NCBI GenBank assembly: GCA_000437675.1
Contig: FR901744.1
Location: 8,164 to 72,163, forward strand
DNA from: Prevotella sp. CAG:891
GTDB lineage: Bacteria > Bacteroidota > Bacteroidia > Bacteroidales > Bacteroidaceae
Direction of reading: 5' to 3'
DNA: 64,000 nucleotides
Under the pieces are notes generated by a model. The model was not told the DNA's origin and made no database searches. It saw nothing but the letters and a program-made list of their open reading frames with translations. Positions 45,200-53,720 of this stretch are shown here, in pieces. The stretch's first letter is position 1. Every line of letters starts with the position of its first letter. Position numbers and translations under genes: made by a program.

Positions 45200-47125
45200 T
45201 TATTTTTGATTTCTGCGTTTATTCTTTGGTTTGAATGTTTTGTAGTTGTTGTTCGCAAATGAAGTTCGCGGATATAGTTTGTCAATCAAATCCGTGCGGT
45301 TTATTCGGCGTAATTCGGTGATGATTTTTGCCTTTTCCTCGGGTTTGTACCAAAAGAAGAACATGCGCTGCTTTAATTTCTCTGCAGGTGATTTGGCAGA
45401 GAATACAGGTTCAAGCGTGTAAGGATGATAACCCGAGTACCACGTGTCTGTTGACACAGTCATAGGGGTCGGTGTAAAATCCTGTACTTGCTCTAACTGA
45501 AAATCCATTTCGCGAGTTTCGGCTGCCAAACATGCCATATCTTCTTCCGTACATCCAGGGTGTGAAGATATGAAGTAGGGTATTATCTGCTGTTTAAGTC
45601 CAGCCTCAGCATTGATTTGAGTGAAAATTTTCTTGAATGTATGGAATAGTTTGAAAGATGGTTTTCGCATCAGCCGGAGTACATCGTCGGATGTATGTTC
45701 CGGGGCAACTTTAAGTCGTCCGGAAACGTGCTTGACAATGAGTTCGCGCGTATAATCTTTTGCTGCTTTCCGAAGTTTTTCGTCTTTATAGGGATGGAGC
45801 AATAAATCATAGCGGACACCACTTCCGATGAAGCTTTTTTTAATGCCAGGAATGCTGTCTACTGCATTGTAGATGTCAATCAGAGGTTGATGGTCTGCAT
45901 TCAGGTTAGGACAAACAGAAGGGTGGATACATGAAGGGCGTTTGCATTTCTCGCAAAGTGTTTTGTCTTTTCCATTCATGCCATACATGTTGGCAGAAGG
46001 TCCACCCAAATCTGAAAGGTACCCTTTAAAATCGGGCATTTTGGTAATTTGCTGAACCTCGTGCAAAATGCTTTTCTTGGAGCGGCTCATGATGAACTTA
46101 CCTTGATGTGCCGAAATTGTGCAGAACGCACATCCACCGAAGCAACCACGGTGCATGTTCACCGAGAATTTAATCATTTCGTATGCCGGAATGCGTTTTC
46201 CCTTGTATTTGGGGTGGGGTAAGCGCGTATAGGGCAAGTCGAACGATTGGTCAATCTGTTCGGTTGTCATCGGTGGATAAGGTGGATTCACTATGACCAC
46301 ATTGTCGCCTGTTTCCTGTAAGATTCTTTGAGGATGTAGTTTGTTGCTTTCTTCTTCAATGTGTTTGAAGTTTTCGGCAAAATGCCGCCGGTTTGTTAAG
46401 CAATCTTCGTGTGAGTGAAGTTGAATATCGTCAGGTTTGACTTGATTGTTGAACAATTTCTTTGATTGTAGCGAAACTGTTTGGCGAATAGGGTATTTAT
46501 CGAGCAATTCATTGAATTGCGAAGCCGAGCAAAAAGCCTCCTCCCGGTTATGCAGTAATTTGTCATTGAGCGTTTTGCACAAATCGGTAAGAGGAAGTTC
46601 TCCCATACCGTAAATGATGAGGTCGGCACCGCTTTCAGTCAGAATGCAAGGACGAAGGCAGTCTTTCCAATAGTCGTAATGCGTTACTCTACGCAACGAA
46701 GCCTCAATACCTCCAAGTACTACTGGTACATCGGGATAAAGCTCTTTAAGGATGTGTGTATATACAATGGTAGGATATTCCGGACGCATGTCATGTCTGC
46801 CATCCGGACTGTAAGCATCTTCCGATCGCAAACGTCGGTTGGCGGTGTATTTGTTGACCATGGAATCCATACAGCCAGGTGCAATGGCAAAAAAGAGTCG
46901 AGGACGCCCCAACTTCTTAAAGTCTCTGAAGTCGCCATGCCAGTCAGGCTGAGGAACGATGCATACACGATATCCTTGATGTTCCAATAAGCGACCTATA
47001 ACGGCTGCTCCAAACGAAGGGTGATCAATGTAGGCATCGCCCGAAAATATAATGATGTCAGCTACGTCCCAACCACGTAAGTCCATTTCCTTGCGTGTAG
47101 TTGGAAGCCAGTCTGTAAGTTGCAT
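45200..47125 (-). CDS. YgiQ family radical SAM protein
   Basis: A 641-residue cytoplasmic radical SAM protein of the YgiQ family, whose reaction is not known. The N-terminal domain (about 1-290) begins WLPTTRKEMDLRGWD and contains FSGDAYIDHPSFG and GGIEASLRR, family hallmarks. The radical SAM core has the cluster motif RGCFGGCAFC (three Cys). The C-terminal part contains KVAPEHTSDDVLRLM and QVQDFTPTPMT. An extra Cys set (CEKCKRPSCIHPSVC) may bind a second metal site. The C-terminus is Lys/Asn/Arg-rich. It stands alone with gaps of about 120 bases on both sides. Confidence 0.93.
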   Translation of the reverse strand: MQLTDWLPTTRKEMDLRGWDVADIIIFSGDAYIDHPSFGAAVIGRLLEHQGYRVCIVPQPDWHGDFRDFKKLGRPRLFFAIAPGCMDSMVNKYTANRRLRSEDAYSPDGRHDMRPEYPTIVYTHILKELYPDVPVVLGGIEASLRRVTHYDYWKDCLRPCILTESGADLIIYGMGELPLTDLCKTLNDKLLHNREEAFCSASQFNELLDKYPIRQTVSLQSKKLFNNQVKPDDIQLHSHEDCLTNRRHFAENFKHIEEESNKLHPQRILQETGDNVVIVNPPYPPMTTEQIDQSFDLPYTRLPHPKYKGKRIPAYEMIKFSVNMHRGCFGGCAFCTISAHQGKFIMSRSKKSILHEVQQITKMPDFKGYLSDLGGPSANMYGMNGKDKTLCEKCKRPSCIHPSVCPNLNADHQPLIDIYNAVDSIPGIKKSFIGSGVRYDLLLHPYKDEKLRKAAKDYTRELIVKHVSGRLKVAPEHTSDDVLRLMRKPSFKLFHTFKKIFTQINAEAGLKQQIIPYFISSHPGCTEEDMACLAAETREMDFQLEQVQDFTPTPMTVSTDTWYSGYHPYTLEPVFSAKSPAEKLKQRMFFFWYKPEEKAKIITELRRINRTDLIDKLYPRTSFANNNYKTFKPKNKRRNQK

Positions 47126-47245
47126 TCAGTTGAGTTTGAAAGTGTGGTGAGTGTTATTTGATGTTTAAGCGGGTGTGCTCATTTAGGAAGGTAAAACCTT
47201 TTACATGCTTAAAAAGCAGACTTGATTGTTGAACAGCACGCACCT

Positions 47246-47578
47246 CTATAAAGAGTCGCTTTCGTTTTCAACTTTATGCTCTTGTACAAGGCTCAGCCAC
47301 TTATTATATACACTAATGAGGTTCTTTAAGCCAAATGCTTTCATCTTGTCGTGGTAAATGACATCGATGCACAAATCAAGTAAGTCTTTTGTATTTTCAG
47401 AACTTGAGGCAATGAGTGCACGGATGTTCAGTTTTAATTTGTCTAAGTCGCTTTCGGTAATATACCCGGTAGAGTTTATCAAACCATTGAATAAATCATA
47501 TTTTTTGATGGTCAGAAGGTTCTCTTCCGTAATGTGCATATAGCGTGATCCTTTTTCATTGAGTGCAATGTCGAACAT
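47246..47578 (-). CDS. Small hypothetical protein
   Basis: A 110-residue soluble protein rich in Leu, Lys and Asp, predicted all-helical, with no signal peptide (MFDIALNEKGSRYMHITEENL). A second Met at residue 14 (47539) could be the true start. I do not recognise it. It lies 53 bases after the exported hypothetical gene and is followed by a 120-base gap before ygiQ. Base composition does not stand out. Coding status is probable because the frame fills a defined gap between genes in the same direction. Confidence 0.5.
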   Translation of the reverse strand: MFDIALNEKGSRYMHITEENLLTIKKYDLFNGLINSTGYITESDLDKLKLNIRALIASSSENTKDLLDLCIDVIYHDKMKAFGLKNLISVYNKWLSLVQEHKVENESDSL

Positions 47579-47631
47579 ATATTTTTCGTATTGAAGGGTT
47601 AGAATTATTTACTTATTTGCGTAACAGCGAA

Positions 47632-48111
47632 CTATAATTGAGAGTGAGCAGCTGCGTATGCTTTTTGCCAATCAGTATTCAAGCAAAAAGGAGTTAGTTC
47701 ACCTCCTTTAATAATATACGACATGGTGTTGTCTTCGTCTGCGTCCTCGAAAAGAGGATTTGAAACAGAAGCATCCATAAACATCAATATTTTCTCTTTT
47801 CGTTTTTCTTCATTCAGACGTTTACTCTTTAATATTTCATTGAAGAATAAAGTGATAAATTCAGACAGGTAATATGCTTGTGTGTCAAGTACCCGCACAT
47901 ATTCCTCACCTTGATACATCTCAGATGCTTTATTTCTGAGGTAGATCAAAGCTGTACATTTGAATTTTGCTATTTGCGCTTGTGTGTAACCACTCGTAGG
48001 CGAATTGATTACGCGTGTTGCGTTGTCGAGTACTGTGTTATAGACAACTTGCGCTTTGGCCAAGCAAATATTGAGTGCGAAAAATGAAAACAGAGTATAG
48101 ATGTACTTCAT
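47632..48111 (-). CDS. Exported hypothetical protein
   Basis: A 159-residue protein with a signal peptide (MKYIYTLFSFFALNICLAKA, cleavage after AKA). The mature chain is mostly helical: VVYNTVLDNATRVINSP, FKCTALIYLRNKASEMY, YYLSEFITLFFNEILKSKR, ending near an acidic FEDADEDN segment and FCLNTDWQKAYAAAH. It resembles small periplasmic proteins I have seen in Bacteroidales but I cannot name a family. It lies 55 bases after ruvC. No function is claimed. Confidence 0.65.
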   Translation of the reverse strand: MKYIYTLFSFFALNICLAKAQVVYNTVLDNATRVINSPTSGYTQAQIAKFKCTALIYLRNKASEMYQGEEYVRVLDTQAYYLSEFITLFFNEILKSKRLNEEKRKEKILMFMDASVSNPLFEDADEDNTMSYIIKGGELTPFCLNTDWQKAYAAAHSQL

Positions 48112-48166
48112 ATAAACGAAGTTGGGTTAGTAATTATCAGAGATTCACAAAAGGGAATTTGGCTGT

Positions 48167-48739
48167 TTATCTCTGCTGTCTAACTCGGTCAGCATTCTGA
48201 TTTATGAATGTCTTCCATGAATGTGCAACTGTATTGTTGCAATCAGGCTTTCCGCTTTGCAGGTAATGGCAATAGGCTACGCCTAAGGCATCGGTTGCAT
48301 CTAAATAAGGAAGCATACTTTCTTGTGGAATATGCAGGATGCGTTGCATCATTGCTGCAACTTGCTCTTTGCTGGCTTGTCCATTTCCTGTAATAGCTTG
48401 CTTGATTTTTAGGGGTGCGTATTCATGAATGGGAATATCGCGACATATTGCAGCCGCTATTACCACACCTTGGGCACGTCCAAGCTTGAGCATACTTTGT
48501 ACGTTTTTTCCAAAGAAAGGAGCTTCGATTGCCAGTTCGTCTGGTTTGAAAGCATCGATTATTCCCATAACTCTTTCGTAAATGCGTCCGAGTTTTAAGT
48601 ACGTATCTTTACATTGGCGTAAATCAATTACACCCATCGCTTCCATAGTAACTTTGCGTCCGTGCAATTTGATAACGCCATAACCTAGTACATTGGTTCC
48701 GGGGTCAATGCCAAGTATTATTTTATCAAGGGGTGTCAT
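48167..48739 (-). CDS. ruvC: Crossover junction endodeoxyribonuclease RuvC
   Basis: Cuts Holliday junctions made and moved by RuvAB. The 190-residue RNase H-fold enzyme has the first catalytic Asp in LGIDPGTNVLGYG (Asp12), Glu in AIEAPFFGKN and the C-terminal DATDALGVAYCH acidic pair. GNGQASKEQV is also conserved. A perfect promoter is so close that the predicted transcript begins at the ATG. ruvA and ruvB are not in the window. Length is normal. Confidence 0.96.
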   Translation of the reverse strand: MTPLDKIILGIDPGTNVLGYGVIKLHGRKVTMEAMGVIDLRQCKDTYLKLGRIYERVMGIIDAFKPDELAIEAPFFGKNVQSMLKLGRAQGVVIAAAICRDIPIHEYAPLKIKQAITGNGQASKEQVAAMMQRILHIPQESMLPYLDATDALGVAYCHYLQSGKPDCNNTVAHSWKTFINQNADRVRQQR

Positions 48740-48743
48740 GCTG

Positions 48744-48775
48744 CAAAGTTAATGGAATTAGCATGCTGAACCAAA
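48744..48775 (-). promoter_or_regulatory. Promoter of ruvC, predicted leaderless
   Basis: Minus strand: TTTG (48772-48775), a 20-base spacer and TAACTTTG (48744-48751). The A of the ruvC ATG (48739) lies 5 bases after the last G of the box, where transcription normally starts. Confidence 0.8.
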
Positions 48776-49036
48776 GATTTTTGATTTTTTATTTTGCTTA
48801 TATTCTCGTTCATACAGGTGTTGCCATCAAATTTCCTTTGAAAAACATACCATGTCTTGAAAGAAACGATAAATTCTATCAACAAGTAGGCATTCAAATC
48901 TATTTTCTATAATACTATCGAAGTGTTATTGTTTTGCATCGTGTTCTTGCACTGCATCTGTTTGTTTCGCTTAATCAGGGGATGTACTTCAGTATAGCTT
49001 TTCGAACAAGTTCTCATTGCTCTGCATCTTCGTCAT

Positions 49037-49387
49037 AAATGTTAAACAGTAATCTGTCTTGTAAGTGAAATATTTTTAAATGTGATAGCTCGTATTATCC
49101 ATCTGCATGTCGTTGTTTGAGTCATGGATAGGGCTGTTCTATCAAAGAACTCCGAGTTTGTTGAAATTAGTTCCGCGATTGCCCGAATTAGTTCCGAGCT
49201 TGTTGAAATTAGTTCCGAGCTAGTTCAGATTAGTTCCGAGCTAGTTTTGACAATCTTGGAACTGCTGATAATCAGCATTATTAAAATTACGCGAAAATCG
49301 GTTCTGTGCATGCTGAATTTGTTCAGAAACGAGGAACTTGGCGAATGTCGAATTTTCACTCTTATTAAGTTAGTTGTTAAATCCGCC
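49037..49387 (+). repeat. Iteron element copy 3 with flanks (five 21-bp units)
   Basis: The core at 49148-49263 has unit starts at 49148 (AACTCC, degenerate), 49169 (AGTTCCGCG), 49190, 49211 and 49232 (AGTTCCGAGC), each exactly 21 bp apart. The inverted half-site GGAACT starts at 49258, 26 bp after the last unit. Flanks from AAATGTTAAACAGTAA (49037) to TTGTTAAATCCGCC (49387) match copy 2. It is the longest array of the four. The remaining gap (48776-49036 and 49388-49536) shows no recognised gene; the ORF across the array is discussed under rejected items. Confidence 0.88.
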
Positions 49388-49536
49388 ATGAGTGTAGTAA
49401 GCAGCCAATGCTTGCCAGTACAAAGTGTGTTAAGGTTATGCTTCGTGGAGAGGGTTGGCGTTTGCGTTAAAAAAATCATGATTCGCATTTATAAAAGACT
49501 ATTATCCATGCTGTTCGTAACTGTGTGTAAGAAAAT

Positions 49537-49567
49537 AGCCCGAAGCTGATGGGTGAGGCTTCGGGCT
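49537..49567 (-). terminator. Terminator of mscS
   Basis: AGCCCGAAGC (49537-49546) pairs with GCTTCGGGCT (49558-49567) with an 11-base loop; ATTTTCTT follows on the minus strand. It lies 26 bases after the stop. Confidence 0.88.
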
Positions 49568-49593
49568 GAAGGTTTGTTTACGAGTAAGAAGTG

Positions 49594-50793
49594 TTAGTTG
49601 ACTGCATATCTGTTTTTCAGTATGTCAACTCCTGAAATTGTTTGGAATGGAATCAAGTCGAATTCTTTCATAATGGCAATGAAGTATTCCAAGTAGTCGG
49701 AAGCAAAGTCCTCAAACTTTCCAAAAGAGGTCTCTGAGGTGTAAAACCATATTTCTAGCGGAAGACCATTGGGCGTAGGCTCTAATTGACGTGCCAATAT
49801 CCACTGTTTGTCTGAAATGTGTGAATCGGTTTTGAGTGTATTGGTGATGTGATGCCTGAACAGTGTCAGGTTGGTTATACGCTGTTTGCTCTCGTCATTT
49901 TTGCTGATTAACTTTTTCTGCTTTAAAGCATTGCGTAGATTTTCATCAACAAAACGTATGGAGTGTACATCTATAAATATTGCACGTTTAACACGACGGA
50001 ATCCATGTTGAAACATTGCGTCCCAGTTCTTAAAAGTGTCACTTACCAGAGTTTGGGGTGGTACGGTAGAAATGGTATTGTCAAAGTTGCGCACTTTGAT
50101 GGTTGTCAGGCTTACTTCCTCGACCGTTCCATCAATGTTTAATTTGTGAATGGTAATCCAATCGCCCACTTTCAGCATGTTGTTCATTGATAACTGTATG
50201 CCTGCCACTAATCCAAGCAGAAAATCCTTAAAAATGAGCATAAGGACTGTTGCTGCTGCACCAAGTCCGGCAATGATGCGTAAGGGGTTGCTTCCAATGA
50301 TGTATGAAATGATAATGAGGGCACCTAAGCAAACAGTAATAATGCGTAGGAATTGGATGATTCCTATTGTGTTGTGTTCGTTGTATCGCTCAGTCAAAAT
50401 AATCTTGAGATTCTTTAAGAATGCTATCACCAACTGCATACAGCTAAAGGCTATGTAGGCTTGGGTGAATCGGGACAGCCAACGAAAAAGTGGTTCTGCT
50501 TCGTTAAAAACGCAATAGGGTAAAACTTGATAGGCAAGCAAGCTTGGCAATAATAGAAATAGGGCGCGTAATACGGGAATGTTGATGAGGTAATCATCCC
50601 ATCTTGTGTTGGTGGATTCAACCATGCGCATGATGAACGGGATGAGGCAGCGCTGCAGTAGGTATGTGGCTAATAAAGCAAGGGTGATGATGCATAGCAG
50701 GCAAGATATTTCTGCGATATCAATGGCCCAGCCTTCGCTTAATCCCATTTCAAGAAACTTGTGTAGAAACCAGTTGCGAAAATCTATAATCAT
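49594..50793 (-). CDS. Mechanosensitive ion channel family protein (MscS type)
   Basis: A 399-residue membrane protein with four or five TM segments in the first 190 residues (for example ISCLLCIITLALLATYLL and ITVCLGALIIISYIIG). The pore-lining and beta-domain part of MscS follows (GLGAAATVLMLIFKDFLLGLVAGIQL, quoted only as a landmark near 173-198), then VGDWITI and GTVEEVSLTTIKVRNFDN. It opens under membrane tension to release solutes. The C-terminal domain is longer than in E. coli MscS, closer to YbdG-type channels. A TATATTTG box lies upstream and a terminator downstream. Confidence 0.88.
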   Translation of the reverse strand: MIIDFRNWFLHKFLEMGLSEGWAIDIAEISCLLCIITLALLATYLLQRCLIPFIMRMVESTNTRWDDYLINIPVLRALFLLLPSLLAYQVLPYCVFNEAEPLFRWLSRFTQAYIAFSCMQLVIAFLKNLKIILTERYNEHNTIGIIQFLRIITVCLGALIIISYIIGSNPLRIIAGLGAAATVLMLIFKDFLLGLVAGIQLSMNNMLKVGDWITIHKLNIDGTVEEVSLTTIKVRNFDNTISTVPPQTLVSDTFKNWDAMFQHGFRRVKRAIFIDVHSIRFVDENLRNALKQKKLISKNDESKQRITNLTLFRHHITNTLKTDSHISDKQWILARQLEPTPNGLPLEIWFYTSETSFGKFEDFASDYLEYFIAIMKEFDLIPFQTISGVDILKNRYAVN

Positions 50794-50860
50794 AGGTAGG
50801 GTGAATTACTGCAAGTAATAGGGCAATATTTATGTTCTTGCCTTTGTCTTTTTTTTATAG

Positions 50861-50868
50861 CAAATATA
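50861..50868 (-). promoter_or_regulatory. -7 box candidate of mscS
   Basis: TATATTTG on the minus strand, about 68 bases upstream of the ATG. No good TTTG partner was found at 19-22 bases. Confidence 0.4.
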
Positions 50869-50892
50869 ATAGGGCGTTAGGTGATTTTTGAA

Positions 50893-52116
50893 TCAGCGTA
50901 ACCTGTTTTTCTTGTAGTGTGGTGTAACAATGTAATCGAATATCAACATCGATATAATGCTGAGTACAGCCCCGGTGGAGTAAACAGCAGAAAAACTGAT
51001 GGACTGAGCAATCATACCTCCTACAACCATTCCTAAACCTATACCTACATCCCATGATGTCAGATAGGTGCTTGTGGCTGTAGCGCGCCGATTGTTGGGT
51101 GCTAAATTGATGTAGAGCGAATTGTAGGCCGGAAATATAATGCCAAAGCCTATGCCTTGCAAAAATGGGACGGTGAAGAATGCAGCTATGGCTATTGTTT
51201 GACTGCATTCTTTGAGGTAAGCACATGCGCCTAACAATCCAAAGGCTGAGATGACTAGAAAAAAGCCATAATGAATACATTCGGTAATGTAGCCCTTGTC
51301 AACGAACCGGCCGGAAAATATACGCGAAACACCCATGCCAATGGCCATAAATACGAAGTAAAGGCCTGAAGAAACGGGTAAGTGCATTTCCTCAACATAC
51401 ATGGCTACAAAGTTTGTTGTAGCTCCATAAGGGATGGATAGTAATAACAGCGAGATGCCTGCCGGTATGCCCTTGGTTAAAAAGAAACGATCAAGAGATA
51501 GTGGAGGGCGCTTGGTTCGTGGTTTTGTAGGAGTTTTAATGAATAAGGTCAAAATGAAGCCGATTAGGCATGCAGACATTCCGATTCCTAAGATACTTTT
51601 GTAACTAAGTACGCCATGCAGGAATAAACTGGCCATTGGTCCGAGGCTCAATGCGGTGTTATTCATCAGGCCATAGTAGCCTAATCCTTCGCCTCGGCGT
51701 TCAGAGGGCATAATGTCTACTACTACCGTATTGCCTCCTACAGTAACAGCTCCAAACGTAAAGCCGTGCAAAATGCGTAATAGAATAAAGAAGGTAAGCG
51801 TACCTCCAATGATGTATCCAAAGAATAATGAGGTGAAAAGTGCGTAAGCTATGATGTATAGAGGTTTACGCGAAAAACTGTCGAGTAAATATCCGGAAAA
51901 TGGGCGTACCATAAGGGCTGATACAGTGTAGCAAGCCAAAATGGCACCGATTGCACTTTCGCCTACTCCAAAATTTTCTTTCAAATAGAAAGGCAGTAGC
52001 GGTACAAGCATCCAAAAACCAAAAAAGAGTAAGAAGTTGGCTGCTAATATACAGCAATAGGATGGGGTAAACAATCGTGGCTTGATTGCATTTTCTGCTA
52101 AATGTGATTGTTTCAT
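50893..52116 (-). CDS. MFS transporter
   Basis: A 407-residue inner-membrane protein with twelve predicted TM segments. The loop 2-3 motif appears as SGYLLDSFSRKPL, and TM5 contains GRRGEGLGYYGLMNNTALSLGP in pieces. The second half repeats the pattern with SRIFSGRFVDKG. The family is a secondary transporter using ion gradients; the overall look (SERRGEGLGYYGL) is that of sugar or drug efflux members such as YfcJ/AraJ-type carriers. The substrate cannot be read. It is separated from pheS by 330 bases. Confidence 0.88.
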   Translation of the reverse strand: MKQSHLAENAIKPRLFTPSYCCILAANFLLFFGFWMLVPLLPFYLKENFGVGESAIGAILACYTVSALMVRPFSGYLLDSFSRKPLYIIAYALFTSLFFGYIIGGTLTFFILLRILHGFTFGAVTVGGNTVVVDIMPSERRGEGLGYYGLMNNTALSLGPMASLFLHGVLSYKSILGIGMSACLIGFILTLFIKTPTKPRTKRPPLSLDRFFLTKGIPAGISLLLLSIPYGATTNFVAMYVEEMHLPVSSGLYFVFMAIGMGVSRIFSGRFVDKGYITECIHYGFFLVISAFGLLGACAYLKECSQTIAIAAFFTVPFLQGIGFGIIFPAYNSLYINLAPNNRRATATSTYLTSWDVGIGLGMVVGGMIAQSISFSAVYSTGAVLSIISMLIFDYIVTPHYKKNRLR

Positions 52117-52302
52117 CTGTTTGGTGTCTGGAAGGAGTTTGATTGAATACGGTACGGTATGCTTCTGATGAAGTATGAGTCCGTATCGGAAAATTTGTTG
52201 ACACGTAGGACGTGATTCAAGCAGTTACTGTAATGGGGTAAAGTTGATAGCGTTGTGTCGGTTTAAGTGTGTGCCTCAGTTTTACCCTTTATATCTGAAA
52301 CA

Positions 52303-52381
52303 CCCTCTTGGGTACATATTCTCTTTGTGTTAACATAATGTACTATGTTTTTCGGCAAAGAAAAATCTGTAACCAAGAGGG
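52303..52381 (-). other. Inverted-repeat element between pheS and the MFS gene
   Basis: CCCTCTTGG (52303-52311) pairs with CCAAGAGGG (52373-52381), enclosing 61 bases that contain an AACATA/TATGTT hairpin. Apart from this and the stem at 52403-52431, the 52117-52446 gap shows nothing recognisable. Confidence 0.4.
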
Positions 52382-52402
52382 CACTTCAAGAAGATTTCAA
52401 GA

Positions 52403-52431
52403 TATTCGAAAACAGGAAGACATTTCGAATA
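52403..52431 (-). terminator. Possible terminator of pheS
   Basis: TATTCGAAA (52403-52411) and TTTCGAATA (52423-52431) form a perfect 9-bp stem with an 11-base loop, 16 bases after the pheS stop. The T-tract is poor. Confidence 0.45.
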
Positions 52432-52446
52432 CCTTCTTCAATATAT

Positions 52447-53469
52447 TTAATTTGCAGCCATGAACTCGTCAAGGAAGCGAACGTCATTTTCAGAGAACAG
52501 ACGAAGGTCCTTAACTTGATACTTCAAGTTGGTAATGCGTTCGACACCCATACCAAAAGCGTATCCTTTGTAAATTTTACTGTCGATACCATTGGCCTCA
52601 AGTACGTTGGGGTCGACCATACCGCATCCCAAAATTTCAACCCATCCGGTTTGCTTGCAGAATGCGCAGCCTTTACCACCGCAGATGTTGCATGAGATGT
52701 CCATTTCTGCACTGGGTTCAGTAAACGGGAAATATGAGGGACGCAAACGAATCTTCGTATCGGCACCAAACATTTCACGGGCAAAAGTGAGCAAAACTTG
52801 TTTCAAGTCGGTGAAACTTACATCCTTGTCGATGTATAAGCCTTCAACCTGATGGAAGAAGCAGTGAGCGCGTGCTGAAATAGCTTCGTTACGGTATACA
52901 CGTCCCGGGCAAATTACACGGATAGGAGGCTTAGAATTTTCCATTACTCGGCTTTGTACTGAACTTGTGTGTGTACGCAGTACAATGTCGGGGTGCTGCT
53001 CAATGAAGAAGGTGTCCTGCATATCACGTGCTGGATGATCTTCTGCAAAATTGAGTGAGGAGAACACATGCCAGTCGTCCTCAACTTCAGGACCATTAGC
53101 TACAGAAAAGCCTAATCGAGAGAAAATGTCAATGATTTCGCCCTTGACAATAGACAAAGGATGGCGTGTACCCAAATTGATGGGGTAGGGAGTACGCGTG
53201 AGGTCTAAGTCGGTGTAATCGTCCTCCTGAGTAGCCAAATTCTGACGTAACTCGTTGAACTTATTTTGCAATGCAGTTTTAAGCTCATTGAGTTTCATAC
53301 CGATTTCGCGTTTCTGGTCTGCAGGAACATTGCGAAATTCGTTCATCAAATCGTTCACAACCCCTTTCTTGCTGAGGTACTTGATTCGGAGTTCTTCAAG
53401 CCCTTGGGCATCGCTAGCTGTCAAGCTCGAAACTTCCCCGAGTAGTGACTGAATCTTTTCTTGTATCAT
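52447..53469 (-). CDS. pheS: Phenylalanyl-tRNA synthetase alpha subunit
   Basis: Catalytic subunit of the alpha2beta2 synthetase that charges tRNA-Phe. The ATG at 53469 (MIQEKIQSLLGEV) fits homologues; an upstream ATG at 53487 adds six residues. From the first Met the protein has 340 residues: an N-terminal coiled coil (about 1-80) and the class II core with HPLSIVKGEI, ARDMQDTFF, LRTHTSS (motif 2 region), CFFHQVEGLYID and GMGVERI (motif 3). A CxxC cluster (CNICGGKGCAFC) is present, as in some bacterial PheS. pheT is not adjacent. Confidence 0.96.
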   Translation of the reverse strand: MIQEKIQSLLGEVSSLTASDAQGLEELRIKYLSKKGVVNDLMNEFRNVPADQKREIGMKLNELKTALQNKFNELRQNLATQEDDYTDLDLTRTPYPINLGTRHPLSIVKGEIIDIFSRLGFSVANGPEVEDDWHVFSSLNFAEDHPARDMQDTFFIEQHPDIVLRTHTSSVQSRVMENSKPPIRVICPGRVYRNEAISARAHCFFHQVEGLYIDKDVSFTDLKQVLLTFAREMFGADTKIRLRPSYFPFTEPSAEMDISCNICGGKGCAFCKQTGWVEILGCGMVDPNVLEANGIDSKIYKGYAFGMGVERITNLKYQVKDLRLFSENDVRFLDEFMAAN

Positions 53470-53636
53470 TGTGTAATTATAGGTCATGTCACGAATGGGA
53501 TTCTTGATGATTCAGTTCCGACATACGTGGCATTGTCTTAAAATTATGGCGTTTGTAAGTGTAAATAGCTGCATAATAGTGAGCCTTAAAAGCAAATTTT
53601 AGGTCATACAATCATGCTCAGTGCTAATTTTATCTG

Positions 53637-53668
53637 CAAATATAGATATTTCTTTGCAAAGAACCCTC
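53637..53668 (-). promoter_or_regulatory. Promoter candidate of pheS
   Basis: TATATTTG on the minus strand (53637-53644) with a TTG about 23 bases upstream (53668-53670). It would give a leader of about 160 bases. No Phe-rich leader peptide was found in it. Confidence 0.4.
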
Positions 53669-53687
53669 AACTTACGCTTAAAAGCCC

Positions 53688-53695
53688 TATTTTTG
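53688..53695 (+). promoter_or_regulatory. -7 box candidate of the DUF4348 gene
   Basis: TATTTTTG lies 25 bases before the ATG at 53721. No TTTG is found at the expected distance upstream. Confidence 0.4.
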
Positions 53696-53720
53696 CGAAT
53701 TGATTTAAAGGATTTTTTCG

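Noticed and set aside
49124..49549. 141-residue ORF across iteron copy 3
   Set aside because: Its repetitive part is explained by the 21-bp DNA units, it is also open on the other strand, and the ends are not conserved in the other copies.
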